Under the pieces are notes generated by a model. That model searched no databases. It was not told the DNA's origin and saw only the letters and a list, made by a program, of their open reading frames with translations. The position numbers and the translations under genes are program-made. This document shows, in pieces, positions 1-9,953 of a stretch of DNA of 64,000 bases (its first letter is position 1; each line of letters starts with the position of its first letter). Location of the stretch: NCBI GenBank assembly GCA_041393535.1, contig JAWKJY010000008.1:124001-188000 (forward strand), in the 5' to 3' direction. This stretch comes from JAWKJY01 sp041393535. Its GTDB lineage: Bacteria > Actinomycetota > Thermoleophilia > Gaiellales > Gaiellaceae.

Positions 1-1954
1 CCGCCGCGGTTCGACATCGGGGTCGTGGAGGGCGTCGCGGCGCCAGGGCTCGACCCGGCGGACGTGGAGACGCTCTTCGGCACGACCGTGACGACGAACG
101 CGGTGATCACGAAGCGCGGCGCGCCGACGGCGCTCGTCACGACGCGGGGCTTCCGCGACGTGCTCGAATCCGGCGCGCGAACCGCGAGGAGCTCTACGAC
201 ATCCTCTGGGACCCGCCGGCGCCGCTCGTCCAGCGCCGCCACCGGCTCGGGTCGACGAGCGCGTCGACTACGCCGGCAACGTCGTGACGCCGCTCGACGA
301 GCAGTCCGTGCGCGACGTCGCGCGGAAGATCAGGCCCGCAAGCTCGAGTCCGTCGCCGTCTGCCTGATCAACGCGCACATGAACCCGGCGCACGAGCGCC
401 GCATCCGCGAGATCCTGCTCGAGGAGGTGCCCGGCCTCGACGTCTCGCTCTCGACCGACATCCTCCCCGAGCCGCCGGAGTTCGAGCGGACGGCGACCAC
501 GGTCGCGAACGCGTACTGCTCGCCGATCCTCCGCCTCTACATGGACCGGCTCGAGGGCCGGCTGGCCGGAAAGGGCTACGGCGAGGACATCGTCCTCGTC
601 ATGCACAACGGCAGCGGCACGATGACGACCGACTACGCGAAGAGCATCTCGGTCAAGACGCTGAACTCCGGCCCCGCCGCCGGCGTGATCGCGGGCGCCG
701 CCGTCGCCGCCTCCGCCGGGCGCGAGGACGTCGTCTGCTTCGACATGGGCGGGACGAGCGCCGACATCGGCGTCGTGATCGACGGCCGGCCGCGGCTGAC
801 CACCTCGTTCGACCTCGAGTGGGGCATGCCGATCCGCTTCCCCTCGATCGACGTGATCTCGATCGGCGCTGGCGGCGGCTCGATCGCCTGGCTCGACCCG
901 GCCGGCTACCCGCGCTCGGGCCCGCACTCCGCAGGCGCCGATCCCAGGCCGCCTGCTACGGCAAGGGCGGCACGGAGCCGACGACACGGACGTCCAGCTG
1001 ATCCTGGGCCGCGTCTCGAACGACCTCTTCCTCGACGGGCGGATGGCGCTCGACGTCGAGCGCTCGCGCGCCGCGCTGAAGGAGCGGATCGCCGATCCGC
1101 TCGGGCTCTCGATCGAGGAGGCCGCCGAGGGCGTCCTGAAGATCGCGAACGCGAACATGGTCAAGGCGATCCGGCTGATGACGGTCGAGCGCGGCTTCGA
1201 CCCGCGCGAGTTCGGCCTCGTCGCCTTCGGCGGCGCCGGCCCGCTCCATGCGGTCGACCTGGCGCTCGAGCTGCAGATGCCCGAGGTGATCGTGCCGCCC
1301 TACCCGGGCGTGACGAGCGCGATGGGCCTGCTCTTCGTCGACCCGCTCGACGACTTCTCGCAGGCGTACGTCAGGCGCCAGCACGAGCTCGACCTCGACG
1401 ACATGCGCCCGCGCTACGCCGAGATGGAGGAGCGCGTGATCGGCAACCTGCTCCGGCAGGGCGTGCGCCGCGAGGACGTCACGGTCGAGCTGTCCGTCGA
1501 CCTGCGCTACATCGGCCAGCTCCACTCGGTCACCGTCGCGCTGACCGAGCTGACCGACGCCGGCATGGCGGACGCGATCGCCCGCTTCCACGACGAGCAC
1601 CTGCGGCAGTACCGCTACTCGCACCCGGACGCGCCCGTCGAGACCTCGACCCTGCGCGCCGCCGCGCGCGGCCTGCGCGGCAAGCCCGACCTGGCCGGCC
1701 TGAAGCACGCCGAGCAGGCGCGGCGCGAGGTCGTCGCGGAGCGCACGCGCGACGTCCACTTCGAGGGCCACGGCTGGGTGCCCACCCGCGTGCTCGACCG
1801 GCTCGGGCTGCGCCCGGGCGACGAGCTCGAGGGGCCGTGCGTGGTCGAGGAGCTCGACACCACGCTCGTGATGCCGCCGGGGACGTCGGGCCGCGTCGAC
1901 GACGTGGGGAACATCGTGATCGCGCTGAGCTACGACGGGAAGGAGTCGCGGTGA
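1..1954 (+). CDS. hyuA: HyuA1: hydantoinase/oxoprolinase family subunit A, 5'-partial and frame-broken
   Basis: Subunit A of an ATP-dependent hydantoinase/oxoprolinase/ketone-carboxylase type enzyme. The frame is already open at base 1, so the true start lies outside the window. Family motifs are clear: TTNAVITKRGAPTALVTTRG near the N-terminus, CFDMGGTSADIGVV (the ASKHA-type phosphate motif) and SIGAGGGSIAWLD. Reading frame is lost at about 165-345 (the stretch should read roughly REELYDILWDPPAPLVQ) and again at about 945-990, before GPACYGKGG-like sequence. From about 990 the remainder reads cleanly in another frame to TGA at 1952-1954. Each break can be repaired by one base, so sequencing error is more likely than decay. 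It overlaps HyuB1 by 4 bases (GTGA). The exact substrate cannot be told from sequence. Confidence 0.85.
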
Positions 1955-3735
1955 GCGGCGTCGCGCGCGAGAGCGCTCTCACGGGCCGGATCGACCCGAT
2001 CACGTTCGAGGTGCTCCGGAACGCCTTCATGAGCGTCGTCGACGAGATGGGGATGATGCTCGAGAAGGTCGGGCACTCCCTCGTCGTCTCGGAGGGCCGC
2101 GACTTCTCCGCGGCGATCTGCGACAAGGACGGGCGGATGGTCGCCGAGGGCAAGGAGGACCTGCCCGCGCACGTCGGCACGCTGCCGCACACGGTCAAGG
2201 CGGTCATCTCCTGGATCGGCCGGGACGGGATCCACGAGGGCGACATCTTCATCATGAACGACGCCTTCCTCGGCGGCACCCACTGCCAGGACGTGCGGAC
2301 GATCATGCCCGTGTTCCGCGACGGCCAGCTGGTCGCGTTCGTCCAGAACTCGGCCCACTGGTCGGACGCGGGCGGCCCCGTCCCGGGCAGCTTCCACGCC
2401 GAGGCGCCGTCCACCTACGGGGAGGCCCTCTACATCCCGCCGATCCACCTCGTCCGCGAGGGAGAGCTGGACGACGAGGTGCTGCGCTTCATCCTGCGCA
2501 ACGTCCGCGTGCCCGAGACGACGCAGGGCGACGTGTTCGCCCAGATCGCGTCCTGCCGCACCGGCGAGGCGCGCCTGCAGGCGCTGATGGACAAGTACGG
2601 CGTCGAGCTGATCACGTCCGAGATGGACGAGCTGATCCGCTACTCCGAGGCGCTCCTGCGCGAGGAGTTCCGCCGGCTGCCCGACGGAACGGTCACGTTC
2701 GAGGACGCGATCGACTTCGACCCGATGGGCGACCGCGTCACGCCGGTGAAGATCGCGGTGACGATCACGATCGAGGGCGACCGGGCGACGTACGACCTCT
2801 CGGCGTCCGACCCGCAGGCGATCGGCGCGGTCAACTCGACGCGCTCGATGGCCCAGTCGGCGCTCGTCGTCGCGACGAAGGCGATCTTCCCGCACGTGCC
2901 CGCGAGCGAGGGGATCTACAACGCGATCGACGTCGTCAACCCCGAGGGGCTCGTCACGAACGCGCAGTTCCCCCGGCCGATCTCGGGCGCGTTCGCCACG
3001 TCCTACGAGGTGATCTGCGCCTGCGTCTTCGGCTGCTTCCTGCAGCTCCTACCGGAGCGGTCGATGGCCTGCTCCGGGAACATGACGAACATGGTCGTCG
3101 GCGGCTTCGACGAGCGCGAGGGCTACGACCGCGACTTCGTCATGTACATCTGGAAGGAGGGCGGCTACGGCGCCCGGCCCGGCAAGAAGGACAACCACAC
3201 GGCGATCAGCCTGTACGCGTCGGGCACGCGCAACGAGCCGGTGGAGGTGCAGGAGCGGGTCTACCCGATCCTGACGCACCGCTACGAGTTCATCACCGAC
3301 TCGCCCGGCGCGGGCCGCCACCGCGGCGGCCTCGGCGTCACGCGCGACTTCGAGCTGACCCACGGCGACGCGACGCTCTCCGTCCTCGGCAGCCGCGGCG
3401 TCGCGCCGGTGTGGGGCTGGGAGGGCGGCCTGCCCGCGCTCGGCTCCGGCCTCGTGTACGACATGGGCGGGCCGGACGAGTTCGAGATCGGCGTCATGCG
3501 CTCCGGCGTGACCGCGCGCAAGGGGCGCGTGATCCGCTTCTGGGAGGGCGGCGGCGGCGGCTGGGGTGACCCGCGGACGCGGCCCGTCGAGTGGGTGCTC
3601 GACGACGTGATCGACGGCTTCGTCTCGATCGAGCAGGCGCGCGAGCTCTACGGCGTCGAGGTCCGCTGCGTCGACGAGGACGCCGCGCACTACGAGGTGG
3701 ACGAGGCCGCGACGGCGCGGCTCCGCGGCGCGTAG
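1951..3735 (+). CDS. hyuB: HyuB1: hydantoinase B/oxoprolinase family subunit
   Basis: 594 residues, the usual length for the B subunit that partners HyuA in ATP-dependent opening of cyclic amides or in ketone carboxylation. It opens with DPITFEVLRNAFMSVVDEMG. It then shows the family blocks EGRDFSAAICDKDGRMVAEG, IFIMNDAFLGGTHCQDV and, near the C-terminus, GAGRHRGGLGVTRDFEL and FWEGGGGGWGDP. The GTG start at 1951 overlaps the HyuA1 stop, which implies translational coupling and equal stoichiometry. The gene is intact, unlike its partner. A strong hairpin follows at 3765-3795. This is one of four HyuAB pairs in the window. Confidence 0.92.
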   Translation: MSGVARESALTGRIDPITFEVLRNAFMSVVDEMGMMLEKVGHSLVVSEGRDFSAAICDKDGRMVAEGKEDLPAHVGTLPHTVKAVISWIGRDGIHEGDIFIMNDAFLGGTHCQDVRTIMPVFRDGQLVAFVQNSAHWSDAGGPVPGSFHAEAPSTYGEALYIPPIHLVREGELDDEVLRFILRNVRVPETTQGDVFAQIASCRTGEARLQALMDKYGVELITSEMDELIRYSEALLREEFRRLPDGTVTFEDAIDFDPMGDRVTPVKIAVTITIEGDRATYDLSASDPQAIGAVNSTRSMAQSALVVATKAIFPHVPASEGIYNAIDVVNPEGLVTNAQFPRPISGAFATSYEVICACVFGCFLQLLPERSMACSGNMTNMVVGGFDEREGYDRDFVMYIWKEGGYGARPGKKDNHTAISLYASGTRNEPVEVQERVYPILTHRYEFITDSPGAGRHRGGLGVTRDFELTHGDATLSVLGSRGVAPVWGWEGGLPALGSGLVYDMGGPDEFEIGVMRSGVTARKGRVIRFWEGGGGGWGDPRTRPVEWVLDDVIDGFVSIEQARELYGVEVRCVDEDAAHYEVDEAATARLRGA

Positions 3736-3764
3736 GCCCGCCGGCTCGCCAGCGAGCGCCTCGA

Positions 3765-3795
3765 CCGGGCCCGGGAGCAGCGCTCCCGGGCCCGG
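3765..3795. terminator. bidirectional hairpin terminator between convergent genes
   Basis: A perfect 14-bp GC stem (3765-3778 pairing with 3782-3795) has a 3-base loop. It sits between the HyuB1 stop and the convergent phosphatase stop. No U-tract is visible, as is usual in very GC-rich actinobacteria. The position between converging genes suggests it serves both strands. Confidence 0.8.
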
Positions 3796-3800
3796 CGCGT

Positions 3801-6415
3801 CTAGGGGCCGTCCGGGAGGCCTCGAGCGCGCCGACCCGGCCCGGCAGGCGCCGGGTCAGGCGGACCGTCGTGCCGGCCTCGCCGTGCTCGAACACGACGT
3901 CCTCGACCAGCGAGCGGATGAGGTCGAGGCCCCGGCCGCGGTCTGTCGGCTCGGCGCTCGGGCGCCAGCGCCCCCGGTCGGAGACGGCGACGACGACGTC
4001 GCGGCCCGCGATCGAGGCGTGCACGCGGACCGTGCCCTCCCCGGGCTCCAGCGGGTGCTCGACCGCGTTCGCGCAGGCCTCGTGCGTCGCGAGCAGGATC
4101 GAGAACGCGTCCTCGTCGCCGACCCCGGCCGCCTCGAGCCAGGCCGCGAGCGCCCGGCGCGTCTCGGCGAGGGCGGCGGCGGTCGGCTCGAGCTCGTGCT
4201 CGAACGGCGGCGGCCCGCCGTTCGTCGACGCGACGGGGACGGGGACCGGCGCCACCGCGACGAGGGCCACGTCGTCGTCGTGCAGGCCGTCCGGCCAGAG
4301 CAGCGCCGGCAGCTCCTCGCAGAGCCGCGCCGGCGAGGGCCCGATCGCCGAGGCCGCCGTCGCGAGGGTCTCGAGGCCGGCCGCGAGCGGCGCGCCGCGG
4401 CGCTCGATCGCGCCGTCCGTGTAGATCAGGAGCGCGCCGCCCGGCGGCAGCGTGAGCGCGTGCGACGGGTACGGAACGTCGGAGATCCCGAGCGGCAGCC
4501 CGCGGCCGCGGTCGACGAGCTCGGTCGTGCCGTCTGCGGCGACGACGAGCGGCGGCGGATGCCCGGCCGAGGTCAGCCTGACCTCGCGCGTCCGCGGGTC
4601 GAGGACGGCGTAGAGGAGCGTGCTGGCGATCGCCCGGTCGAGCTCGGCGGCGAGCGCGCTCACGCGGCCCACCACCGCGGGCGGGTCGTGCTCCGTCTGG
4701 ACGACGGCCAGCATCGCGCTGCGGAGCTGGCCCATCAGCGCGGCCGCCTCGGCGCCATGGCCGACGACGTCGCCGACGGCGATCGCGACGCGGCCGTCCG
4801 GGAGCGCCAGCGCGTCGTACCAGTCGCCGCCCACGTCGACCGGTGAGGCGGGCAGGTACTGCACCGCGACGTCCACGCCCTCGATCACGGGGACGCCGCG
4901 CGGCAGGAGCGCGCGCTGCACGTGCGCCGCCAGCTCGTGCTCGGCCTCGGCGAGCCGGGTGCGCTCGACCGCCTGGGAGACCTGCTCGGCGACGGCGACG
5001 AGGAAGGCGCGCTGCTCCTCGTCGAACGCCTGGTCGGACGCGTAGATGAACGTCATCGCCCCGACGATCCGCTCGCCGACCGAGAGCGGCAGGCCGGCGA
5101 CGGCCGCGTAGCGATCGCCGGCGGCGCGACAGCCCTCCGGGAAGGCCTCGCGCCATGCGTCCGGCGTCCCCGCCCAGACGGGCTCGCGCCCGCGGTAGGC
5201 CGCCGTGATCGCGAACGGCTCCTCGACCGCGAGGTACGACTCCCCCGAGCCGGCCGGGCCGTCGATCTCGTGCAGCACGCGCAGCCGGGCGCCCGCCCCC
5301 TCGGCGAGGGCGATCGCGCCCGCGCTGGCGCCGGCCGCCGGCACCGCGCGGTCGAGGGCGGCCCGGACGATCTCGGCCAGTCGCGAGCACGAGACGAACG
5401 TGCCGGTGACCTCCTGCAGCGCGAGCGTGCGCCGCTGCGCCGCCCGGATGTCGCGCTCGCTGCGGACGCCCTGTCGGTAGAGGAGCGCGACGAGCACGGC
5501 GAGCAGCGCGCCGCCGGCCGCGATCGAGGCGGGGCCGAGCGCGGACGCCTCGCCCGGGACGGTCGCCTCGACCGTCCACGTGCGCCCGCCGACGACGAAC
5601 TCGCGCAGCGCTGCGTGAGGAGGGTCGGCGTCCCCGGCGAGCAGGGTCGGCCCGTCCAGCAGGCGGATCCTCGCATGCGGCGGCAGGCGCGCCTGCACCG
5701 TGGCGAGCAGCGTGTCCGCGGCGTACGAGGCGGCGACGGTGCCGACGAGGCGGGCGCGGCGGTCGGCCACGGTCGTCGGCAGGGGCCGTCCGCGGTAGAG
5801 CGGCGCGAAGACGACGACGCCGACGGCGGCGTTCTGGACGAGGCCGACGAGGAGCTGATCTGCGGCGTCCCGGTGTCGCGCGCGCGCGGATCGCGTCGCC
5901 CCGCGGCGGGTCGGACGCAACGTCGAAGCCCACGACGCGCGCGCTCGTCGGCGTCTCCGGCTGGATCGCGACGATCGGGAAGTACTCCTGCCTCCGCCGG
6001 CGGGAGCGGCGCCGCCGTCGGCGCCCACCTCGACCAGCGGGCGGCCGAGCCGCGCCTCGACGGCCGCCCGCTGCGCCCGGGGCACGCGGAGCGAGACGCC
6101 GATCGCCCGGACGTCGCCGAGGCCGAGGAAGCCCGAGGCGAACGTCGCGAAGCGCTCGTCGTCCAGCTCGCCGCCGGGCCCGACGATCGCCTGCGCGCCG
6201 AGGAGGCCCGAGGCCGTCTGGCCGAGCACGACGGTGGTCGCCGCCTGCGCCTGGAGCGCCGCGGCGGCGCGGGCGTCGGCGTCGTGGCGGGCCTCGGCGC
6301 GGGCCATCAGCCAGGCCCCGACGCCGCCGAAGGCGAGCGCGGCCAGCACGAGCGCAGCGGCGGCAGCACGGCGCGCGGCGCCGCCCGGGCCGGGGACGAG
6401 ACGGGTGCGCCGCAC
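3801..6415 (-). CDS. SpoIIE-family serine phosphatase with CHASE-like sensor, GAF and anti-sigma-like kinase domains
   Basis: Membrane-anchored stress-signalling protein. It has a transmembrane helix (ALVLAALAFGGVGAWLMA), a CHASE-like extracytoplasmic domain and a second helix (ASIAAGGALLAVLVALLY). A GAF domain, a PP2C/SpoIIE phosphatase (DVGGDWYDALALPDGRVAIAVGDVVGHG with metal-binding Asp) and a C-terminal HATPase_c/RsbW-like domain (LATHEACANAVEHP, GRGLDLI) follow. Such proteins dephosphorylate anti-anti-sigma factors to control SigB-type sigma factors. Two compensating frame shifts lie at about 5870 and 5995. A third must occur close to the end if TAG at 3801-3803 is the true stop; without it the frame would run to 3494 through the hairpin and into HyuB1. 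The start is uncertain: GTG at 6415 is chosen as the last in-frame start ahead of the first membrane helix, and ATG at 6565 is possible. Confidence 0.85.
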
Positions 6416-6622
6416 GGGGCCTACGGGGCGGGGAGGAGGGCCGACGAGGGCGTCCGCACGATCGCGCCGCTCCGCCGGCGCGACTCCGCGACGCTCCACG
6501 CCTCCTCCGTCAACCCTGTCCTTCCCGCATGCCGAGGTGCCGCCCGGTATACCCCGTGCTGGCATCGCCGAAACGCGCCGCTTCGGCGTTTGCGGGCCGC
6601 GGGCCGCGGGAAGCGGGTCCGG

Positions 6623-6781
6623 GTGACGCCCCAGCGCCGCCTCGCCGTCGCCGCGCCCGGCGGCCTCGTGCTGCTCGCCGCGTGGATCCTGCCGCTCGCC
6701 CTCGTCGGCGCGCCCTGGTGGCTGGTGGGCGGGCTCTCGGCCGCGATCGCCCTGGGCGTGCTCCTCGCGCTGCGCACCTGA
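6623..6781 (+). CDS. small two-helix membrane protein
   Basis: 52 residues from GTG at 6623 (start uncertain), with no family recognised. The sequence is strongly hydrophobic, with two predicted helices (GGLVLLAAWILPLALVG and WWLVGGLSAAIALGVLLAL) after a short basic N-terminus. It lies divergent from the phosphatase and just upstream of the 31-bp motif that precedes the next gene. The codon pattern and hydrophobic periodicity support a real gene, but nothing more can be said about function. Confidence 0.45.
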   Translation: MTPQRRLAVAAPGGLVLLAAWILPLALVGAPWWLVGGLSAAIALGVLLALRT

Positions 6782-6792
6782 CGCCGGCCCGG

Positions 6793-6823
6793 CGATTCTG
6801 CGCGAGCTCTGAAGCGCGGCTTA
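6793..6823 (+). promoter_or_regulatory. 31-bp recurring upstream motif, copy A
   Basis: The sequence has the form CGATTCTG, 4 bases, AGCTCT, then a variable stretch ending CGGCTTA. The same 31-base layout is found at 7889-7919, and a looser copy lies on the minus strand at 11327-11357. Each sits 65 to 110 bases before the start of an exported or membrane protein. It could be an operator or a promoter with operator; copies A and B match at about 24 of 31 positions. Confidence 0.45.
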
Positions 6824-6901
6824 CCTCCCTGCGAGGCGGCCCTGGTCTGCTGTGGCCAGCGAGGGAGCGCACGGGCGCTCCCGGAAGAGGAGCGGACGAC
6901 G

Positions 6902-7207
6902 ATGGCAGGCAAGGAGACACGCATCGAGGCGGCGAGGCGCCGCGTCCGGACGGCCCGCTGGACGATCGCGATCGCCGCGCTCGTCGGCTTCGGCGGCGCC
7001 GTCGGGCTGGCGCAGCAGGCGGGTGGCGGCTCGACCGCCGCGAGCCCGTCCTCGAGCGCCGGGGCGGAGGGCGACGCGACGCTCGTCGTCGACGACACCG
7101 CGGGCGCGGACGACGTCGAGGTGAGCGACGACTTCTTCGGCGAGGCGCAGGCGACGGCCGCCGCGTCGTCCGCGAGCGCCCCGACCGCGCGCACCAGCGT
7201 CTCCTGA
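6902..7207 (+). CDS. small membrane-anchored protein, unknown function
   Basis: 101 residues: a basic N-terminus (RIEAARRRVRTARW), one transmembrane helix (TIAIAALVGFGGAVGLA), then a Ser/Ala/Asp-rich tail outside the membrane containing DDTAGADDVEVSDDFFGEA. A purine-rich ribosome site (GAGGAG-like) lies just before the ATG. It is 27 bases upstream of a ferric-reductase-like membrane protein and probably co-transcribed with it, so it may be an accessory to that redox protein. No named family is recognised. Confidence 0.7.
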   Translation: MAGKETRIEAARRRVRTARWTIAIAALVGFGGAVGLAQQAGGGSTAASPSSSAGAEGDATLVVDDTAGADDVEVSDDFFGEAQATAAASSASAPTARTSVS

Positions 7208-7234
7208 CCAGGCGAGGGGAGGGAGGAACCGACC

Positions 7235-7807
7235 ATGACCGTGCTGGCCGACAACCTCGTGTGGCTGACCGCCCGGGCCGGGGGGATCGTCGCGCTCGCG
7301 CTGCTGACGGCGTGCGTGCTCGCGGGCGTCGTGCTCGCCGGGCGCGCCCGGCTGGAGCGCTGGCCGCGCTTCGCCGTCGAGAGCGTCCACCGCTTCGCCG
7401 GGACGGCCGCGTGGGCGTTCATCGGCATCCACGTCGTCGTCCTCCTGTTCGACGAGTTCGCACCGTTCTCGGTCGCCGACCTGCTCGTCCCCGGGCACTC
7501 GGGCTACCGCACGGTCGCGACGGCCGCCGGGATCGTCGCCCTCGAGCTGCTCACGGCCCTCGCGATCGCGAACCGCCTGAAGACGCGGCTCCCGTACCGG
7601 CTCTGGCGCCGGACGCACTACCTCAACTTCGCGGTGTGGGCGCTCGCGATCGGCCACGGGATCGCCGCGGGCACGGACAGCGGGACGGCGTGGGCGACCG
7701 CGCTCTACGGCGCGTGCGCCGCCAGCGTCGCCGGCGCGGTCGCCTGGCGGGCCCTCGCGGCCCGCGAGCGGCGCAGCCCCACCGCCGCCCAGCCGGCCGG
7801 TCGCTGA
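7235..7807 (+). CDS. ferric-reductase-like transmembrane heme protein
   Basis: 190 residues with about five membrane helices, resembling the ferric reductase-like transmembrane domain (MsrQ/YedZ-like fold). Histidines suited to binding b-heme lie within helices: ESVHRFAGT, FIGIHVVVL, RTHYLNF and AIGHGIAAG. There is no fused FAD/NAD domain, so electrons must come from another protein. A GGAGGGAGGAA ribosome site precedes the ATG. It forms a probable two-gene unit with the upstream small protein and ends at a 12-bp hairpin. A role in extracytoplasmic flavin or heme electron transfer is inferred. Confidence 0.8.
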   Translation: MTVLADNLVWLTARAGGIVALALLTACVLAGVVLAGRARLERWPRFAVESVHRFAGTAAWAFIGIHVVVLLFDEFAPFSVADLLVPGHSGYRTVATAAGIVALELLTALAIANRLKTRLPYRLWRRTHYLNFAVWALAIGHGIAAGTDSGTAWATALYGACAASVAGAVAWRALAARERRSPTAAQPAGR

Positions 7808-7837
7808 GCGACCGGCGCGCCACCCTTCCCCGCGCTC

Positions 7838-7866
7838 CCGAGGGCCCGCCCGGTGCGGGCCCTCGG
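7838..7866 (+). terminator. hairpin terminator after the reductase unit
   Basis: A perfect 12-bp stem (7838-7849 with 7855-7866) with a 5-base loop lies 31 bases after the stop codon of the ferric-reductase-like gene and before the next promoter motif. Confidence 0.75.
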
Positions 7867-7888
7867 CCGTTCCCGCGCGCGGTCCGGA

Positions 7889-7919
7889 CGATTCTGACGA
7901 AGCTCTTCATCACGGCTTA
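7889..7919 (+). promoter_or_regulatory. 31-bp recurring upstream motif, copy B
   Basis: Same layout as copy A: CGATTCTG, 4 bases, AGCTCT, then CGGCTTA at the end, with the same total length. It lies about 65 bases before the ATG of the exported protein at 7985. Confidence 0.45.
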
Positions 7920-7984
7920 TGGGGCTCTGGCGGAGCCCCGCTGGAATGGGACGCGCCCCCCATCCACGGCCAGGAGGTACCACC

Positions 7985-8865
7985 ATGAAGCCCACCAGGA
8001 AGCGGCTCATCGCCAGCGCGGCGGCCATCGCGGCGCTCGGCGGCGGCGGCGCGGCGATCGCGGCCAGCCAGCTCGGCCCGACGGAGGAGTCGCAGGCCAT
8101 CGTCGCCGACGCGGCCCAGCGCCTCGGCGTCTCCGAGGAGGAGCTCTCGACCGCGCTCGAGGACGCCACGGAGGCCCGCGTCGACCAGGCCGTCACCGAC
8201 GGTCGGCTGACCCAGGAGCAGGCCGACGAGCTCAAGCAGCGGATCGATGCGGGCGAGGTGCCGCTCGTGGGCGCGCCGCTCGGCGGGCCGCGCGCCCACC
8301 ACGGCGGCCCCGGAGGCAGCATGCACGCAGGGCTCGAGGCCGCGGCGACGTACCTCGGCCTCGACGAGAGCGCGCTGCGCGAGCAGCTCCAGGGCGGCCA
8401 GACCCTCGCCGACGTGGCGACGGCCCGGGGCAAGACGGTCGACGGGCTGATCCAGGCGATGCAGGCCGCGATCGAGGCCGACCTGGCGCAGGCCGTCACG
8501 GACGGTCGGCTGACGCAGGAGCAGGCGGATGCCCGGAAGGCCGAGCTCGCGACGCGGCTCGACGAGATCGTGACCAACGCGATGCCGGCCCCGCCGGAGG
8601 GCGGCCGCGGTCGGGCGGCCGCGGCGGCGACCGCGGCGGCCCGTGGGGCGGCGGCGCGGCGCCCGACGGCGCCGGGCAGCCCGGGGACGGGACGACCCAG
8701 CCGCCGGCGACGACGACGCCCGACGAGGCCACCCGGCCCCAGGACGGGACGACCGAGCCGCCGGCCGCCACCGCGCCGCAGGACGGCGCGGCCCCCGACG
8801 CAGGCACCGTCGCGCCGAACGACGTGCAGGCGCCGGCGAGCGGGCCGACGACGCACGCGTCCTGA
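7985..8865 (+). CDS. exported protein with duplicated helical segment and Thr/Pro-rich tail, frame-broken
   Basis: ATG at 7985 follows an AGGAGG ribosome site. A signal peptide or anchor (KPTRKRLIASAAAIAALGGGGAAIAA) is followed by a helical domain. The domain has two copies of a segment, QAVTDGRLTQEQADELK and QAVTDGRLTQEQADARK, about 100 residues apart, and each follows a YLGLDESALREQL or RLGVSEEELSTAL-like helix. After PAPPEGGRGR the frame slips at about 8605. The other frame continues with a Gly-rich then TTQPPATTTPDE-rich tail ending in THAS and a TGA. The segments recall DUF-type actinobacterial secreted proteins, but I cannot name the function. Confidence 0.7.
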
Positions 8866-8886
8866 CGCGTCGCCACGACGACGCCG

Positions 8887-8916
8887 CCGCGGGCCCCGGG
8901 CGACCGGGGCCCGCGG
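8887..8916 (+). terminator. hairpin terminator
   Basis: A perfect 11-bp stem (8887-8897 with 8906-8916) around an 8-base loop starts 21 bases after the stop of the preceding exported protein and is followed by CCGTTTCGG. Confidence 0.75.
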
Positions 8917-9485
8917 CCGTTTCGGCGGCGCGGCCCCCGGACGTGGTTCGGCGCCCTGGCGGTCGACCCGTGTCGTCGCGGGGCGGGCTCCGCGCGCAGT
9001 GTGGCGCGGCCGGCCTCGCGCGGCAGCGAGGCGCGGCCGTGGCGAGGATGGGACGCGCTCGGCCGCGCGGCAGGGCCGCCGACCGGCGCCGGTGGCCGAG
9101 CCTCGTGCCGCGGCGCGGCAGGGCCCGGGGCCGCGAGAGTTCGGTCACTGCGCGGCAGCGAGGCGCGGCTCCCGGCGAGGCCGAGTCGGCGTTCCGGCAC
9201 GGCCGCAGCCCGTGCCGCGGAGAGGGCCCCGCGGGGGCAAGGCCGGCCGCGTCGCAGCCAGGCCGTCCGGCCCAGCCCAGAGGCGGGTCGCCGGGCCCCT
9301 CGAGGGCTCGGTGCCCCACCCGGTCGGCCGACCTCCTGGCACGTCCGCCGCGGCCGATGCGGCGACGGCAGCGGGGGCCGCCTCGCCTCGCCGCCCGCCC
9401 CGCCTCGACCCGCTCGTGGATCGATGGGCACGGTTCCTGCACGGTCCCGTTGCACACGCGTGACGCCTTCGGGCATACCCTCCCC

Positions 9486-9505
9486 GGGTGGTGGGTGGGG
9501 GTGGG
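9486..9505 (+). other. G-quadruplex-forming motif
   Basis: Four runs of at least three G are separated by loops TGGT, T and T, fitting the G3+N1-7 rule. It lies directly after a promoter-like element and inside the gene-free region. A similar four-run tract occurs at 47129-47152. Confidence 0.55.
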
Positions 9506-9734
9506 ACGCCCCGGTCGAAGGGCCGGAGGGCGCCGGCCGGCCGGATCGCCGGCAACGCCGCTCGTCACCACGGCCCGGCCGGGAGCCGCGTGGCGAGGAG
9601 GCGTCGCCCGCGGTCCGAGCCTGGGCCGGTCGGTCGCTCCCCACGGCGTCCCGCACCGGCCCCGGATCCGGCGGGCCGGCGCTCGCCCCGCCATGCCGCC
9701 GTCGCGGGCAGGCCGGGCCCCGCCCATCCGGACG

Positions 9735-9764
9735 ACGAGGGCCCCGATCGCCCGGGGCCCTCGT
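9735..9764. terminator. hairpin in the gene-free region
   Basis: A perfect 11-bp stem (9735-9745 with 9754-9764) with an 8-base loop. It could end a short plus-strand transcript beginning near 9480, or the minus-strand transcript of the universal-stress-like gene whose stop is at 9954. Confidence 0.6.
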
Positions 9765-9953
9765 TCGCGCTCGATCGTCGGTGCCTGCCGGGGACTGGCC
9801 CCGGAGGGTCGGTCGGGGCGCCCTGCGGGCGGCACGAACACCCTTGGTCGTCCCCGGTCGCGGGACCACGCCCTCGTGCTCACGCGCCCCCGCGTGCTCG
9901 CCTCGCCCTGCGTGACGCGCGCCAGCGACCGCGACGCCGTTCCGGACGTGCCC

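Larger units (their letters stand above)
8926..9953. other. 1-kb region without a supportable gene; holds repeats, a G-rich tract and a hairpin
   Basis: Long open frames exist here but have low-complexity Arg/Pro/Ala composition and no domain. Visible structure: the nonamer GCGCGGCAG occurs four times (9018, 9065, 9113, 9150), and two of these extend to an exact 20-base direct repeat (9018-9037 and 9150-9169). A promoter-like TTGCAC...TACCCT pair ends near 9480, although its spacing of about 20 bases is long. A four-run G tract follows at 9486-9505, and an 11-bp hairpin lies at 9735-9764. A non-coding transcript between about 9480 and 9764 is possible but unproven. Confidence 0.5.

Noticed and set aside
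25..3735. A single 1236-residue protein joining HyuA1 and HyuB1
   Set aside because: The middle 300 residues are Arg/Ala-rich out-of-frame translation; the real HyuA1 end is in another frame with its own stop at 1954 overlapping the HyuB1 start.
3494..3800. Extension of the phosphatase frame beyond 3801 into HyuB1
   Set aside because: It runs through a strong terminator hairpin and over 240 bases of a conserved gene; a frame slip near the end is more likely.
9001..9915. Long open frames in the gene-free region
   Set aside because: Arg/Pro/Gly/Ala low-complexity products in several frames at once, typical of very GC-rich non-coding DNA; no domain, no ribosome site.
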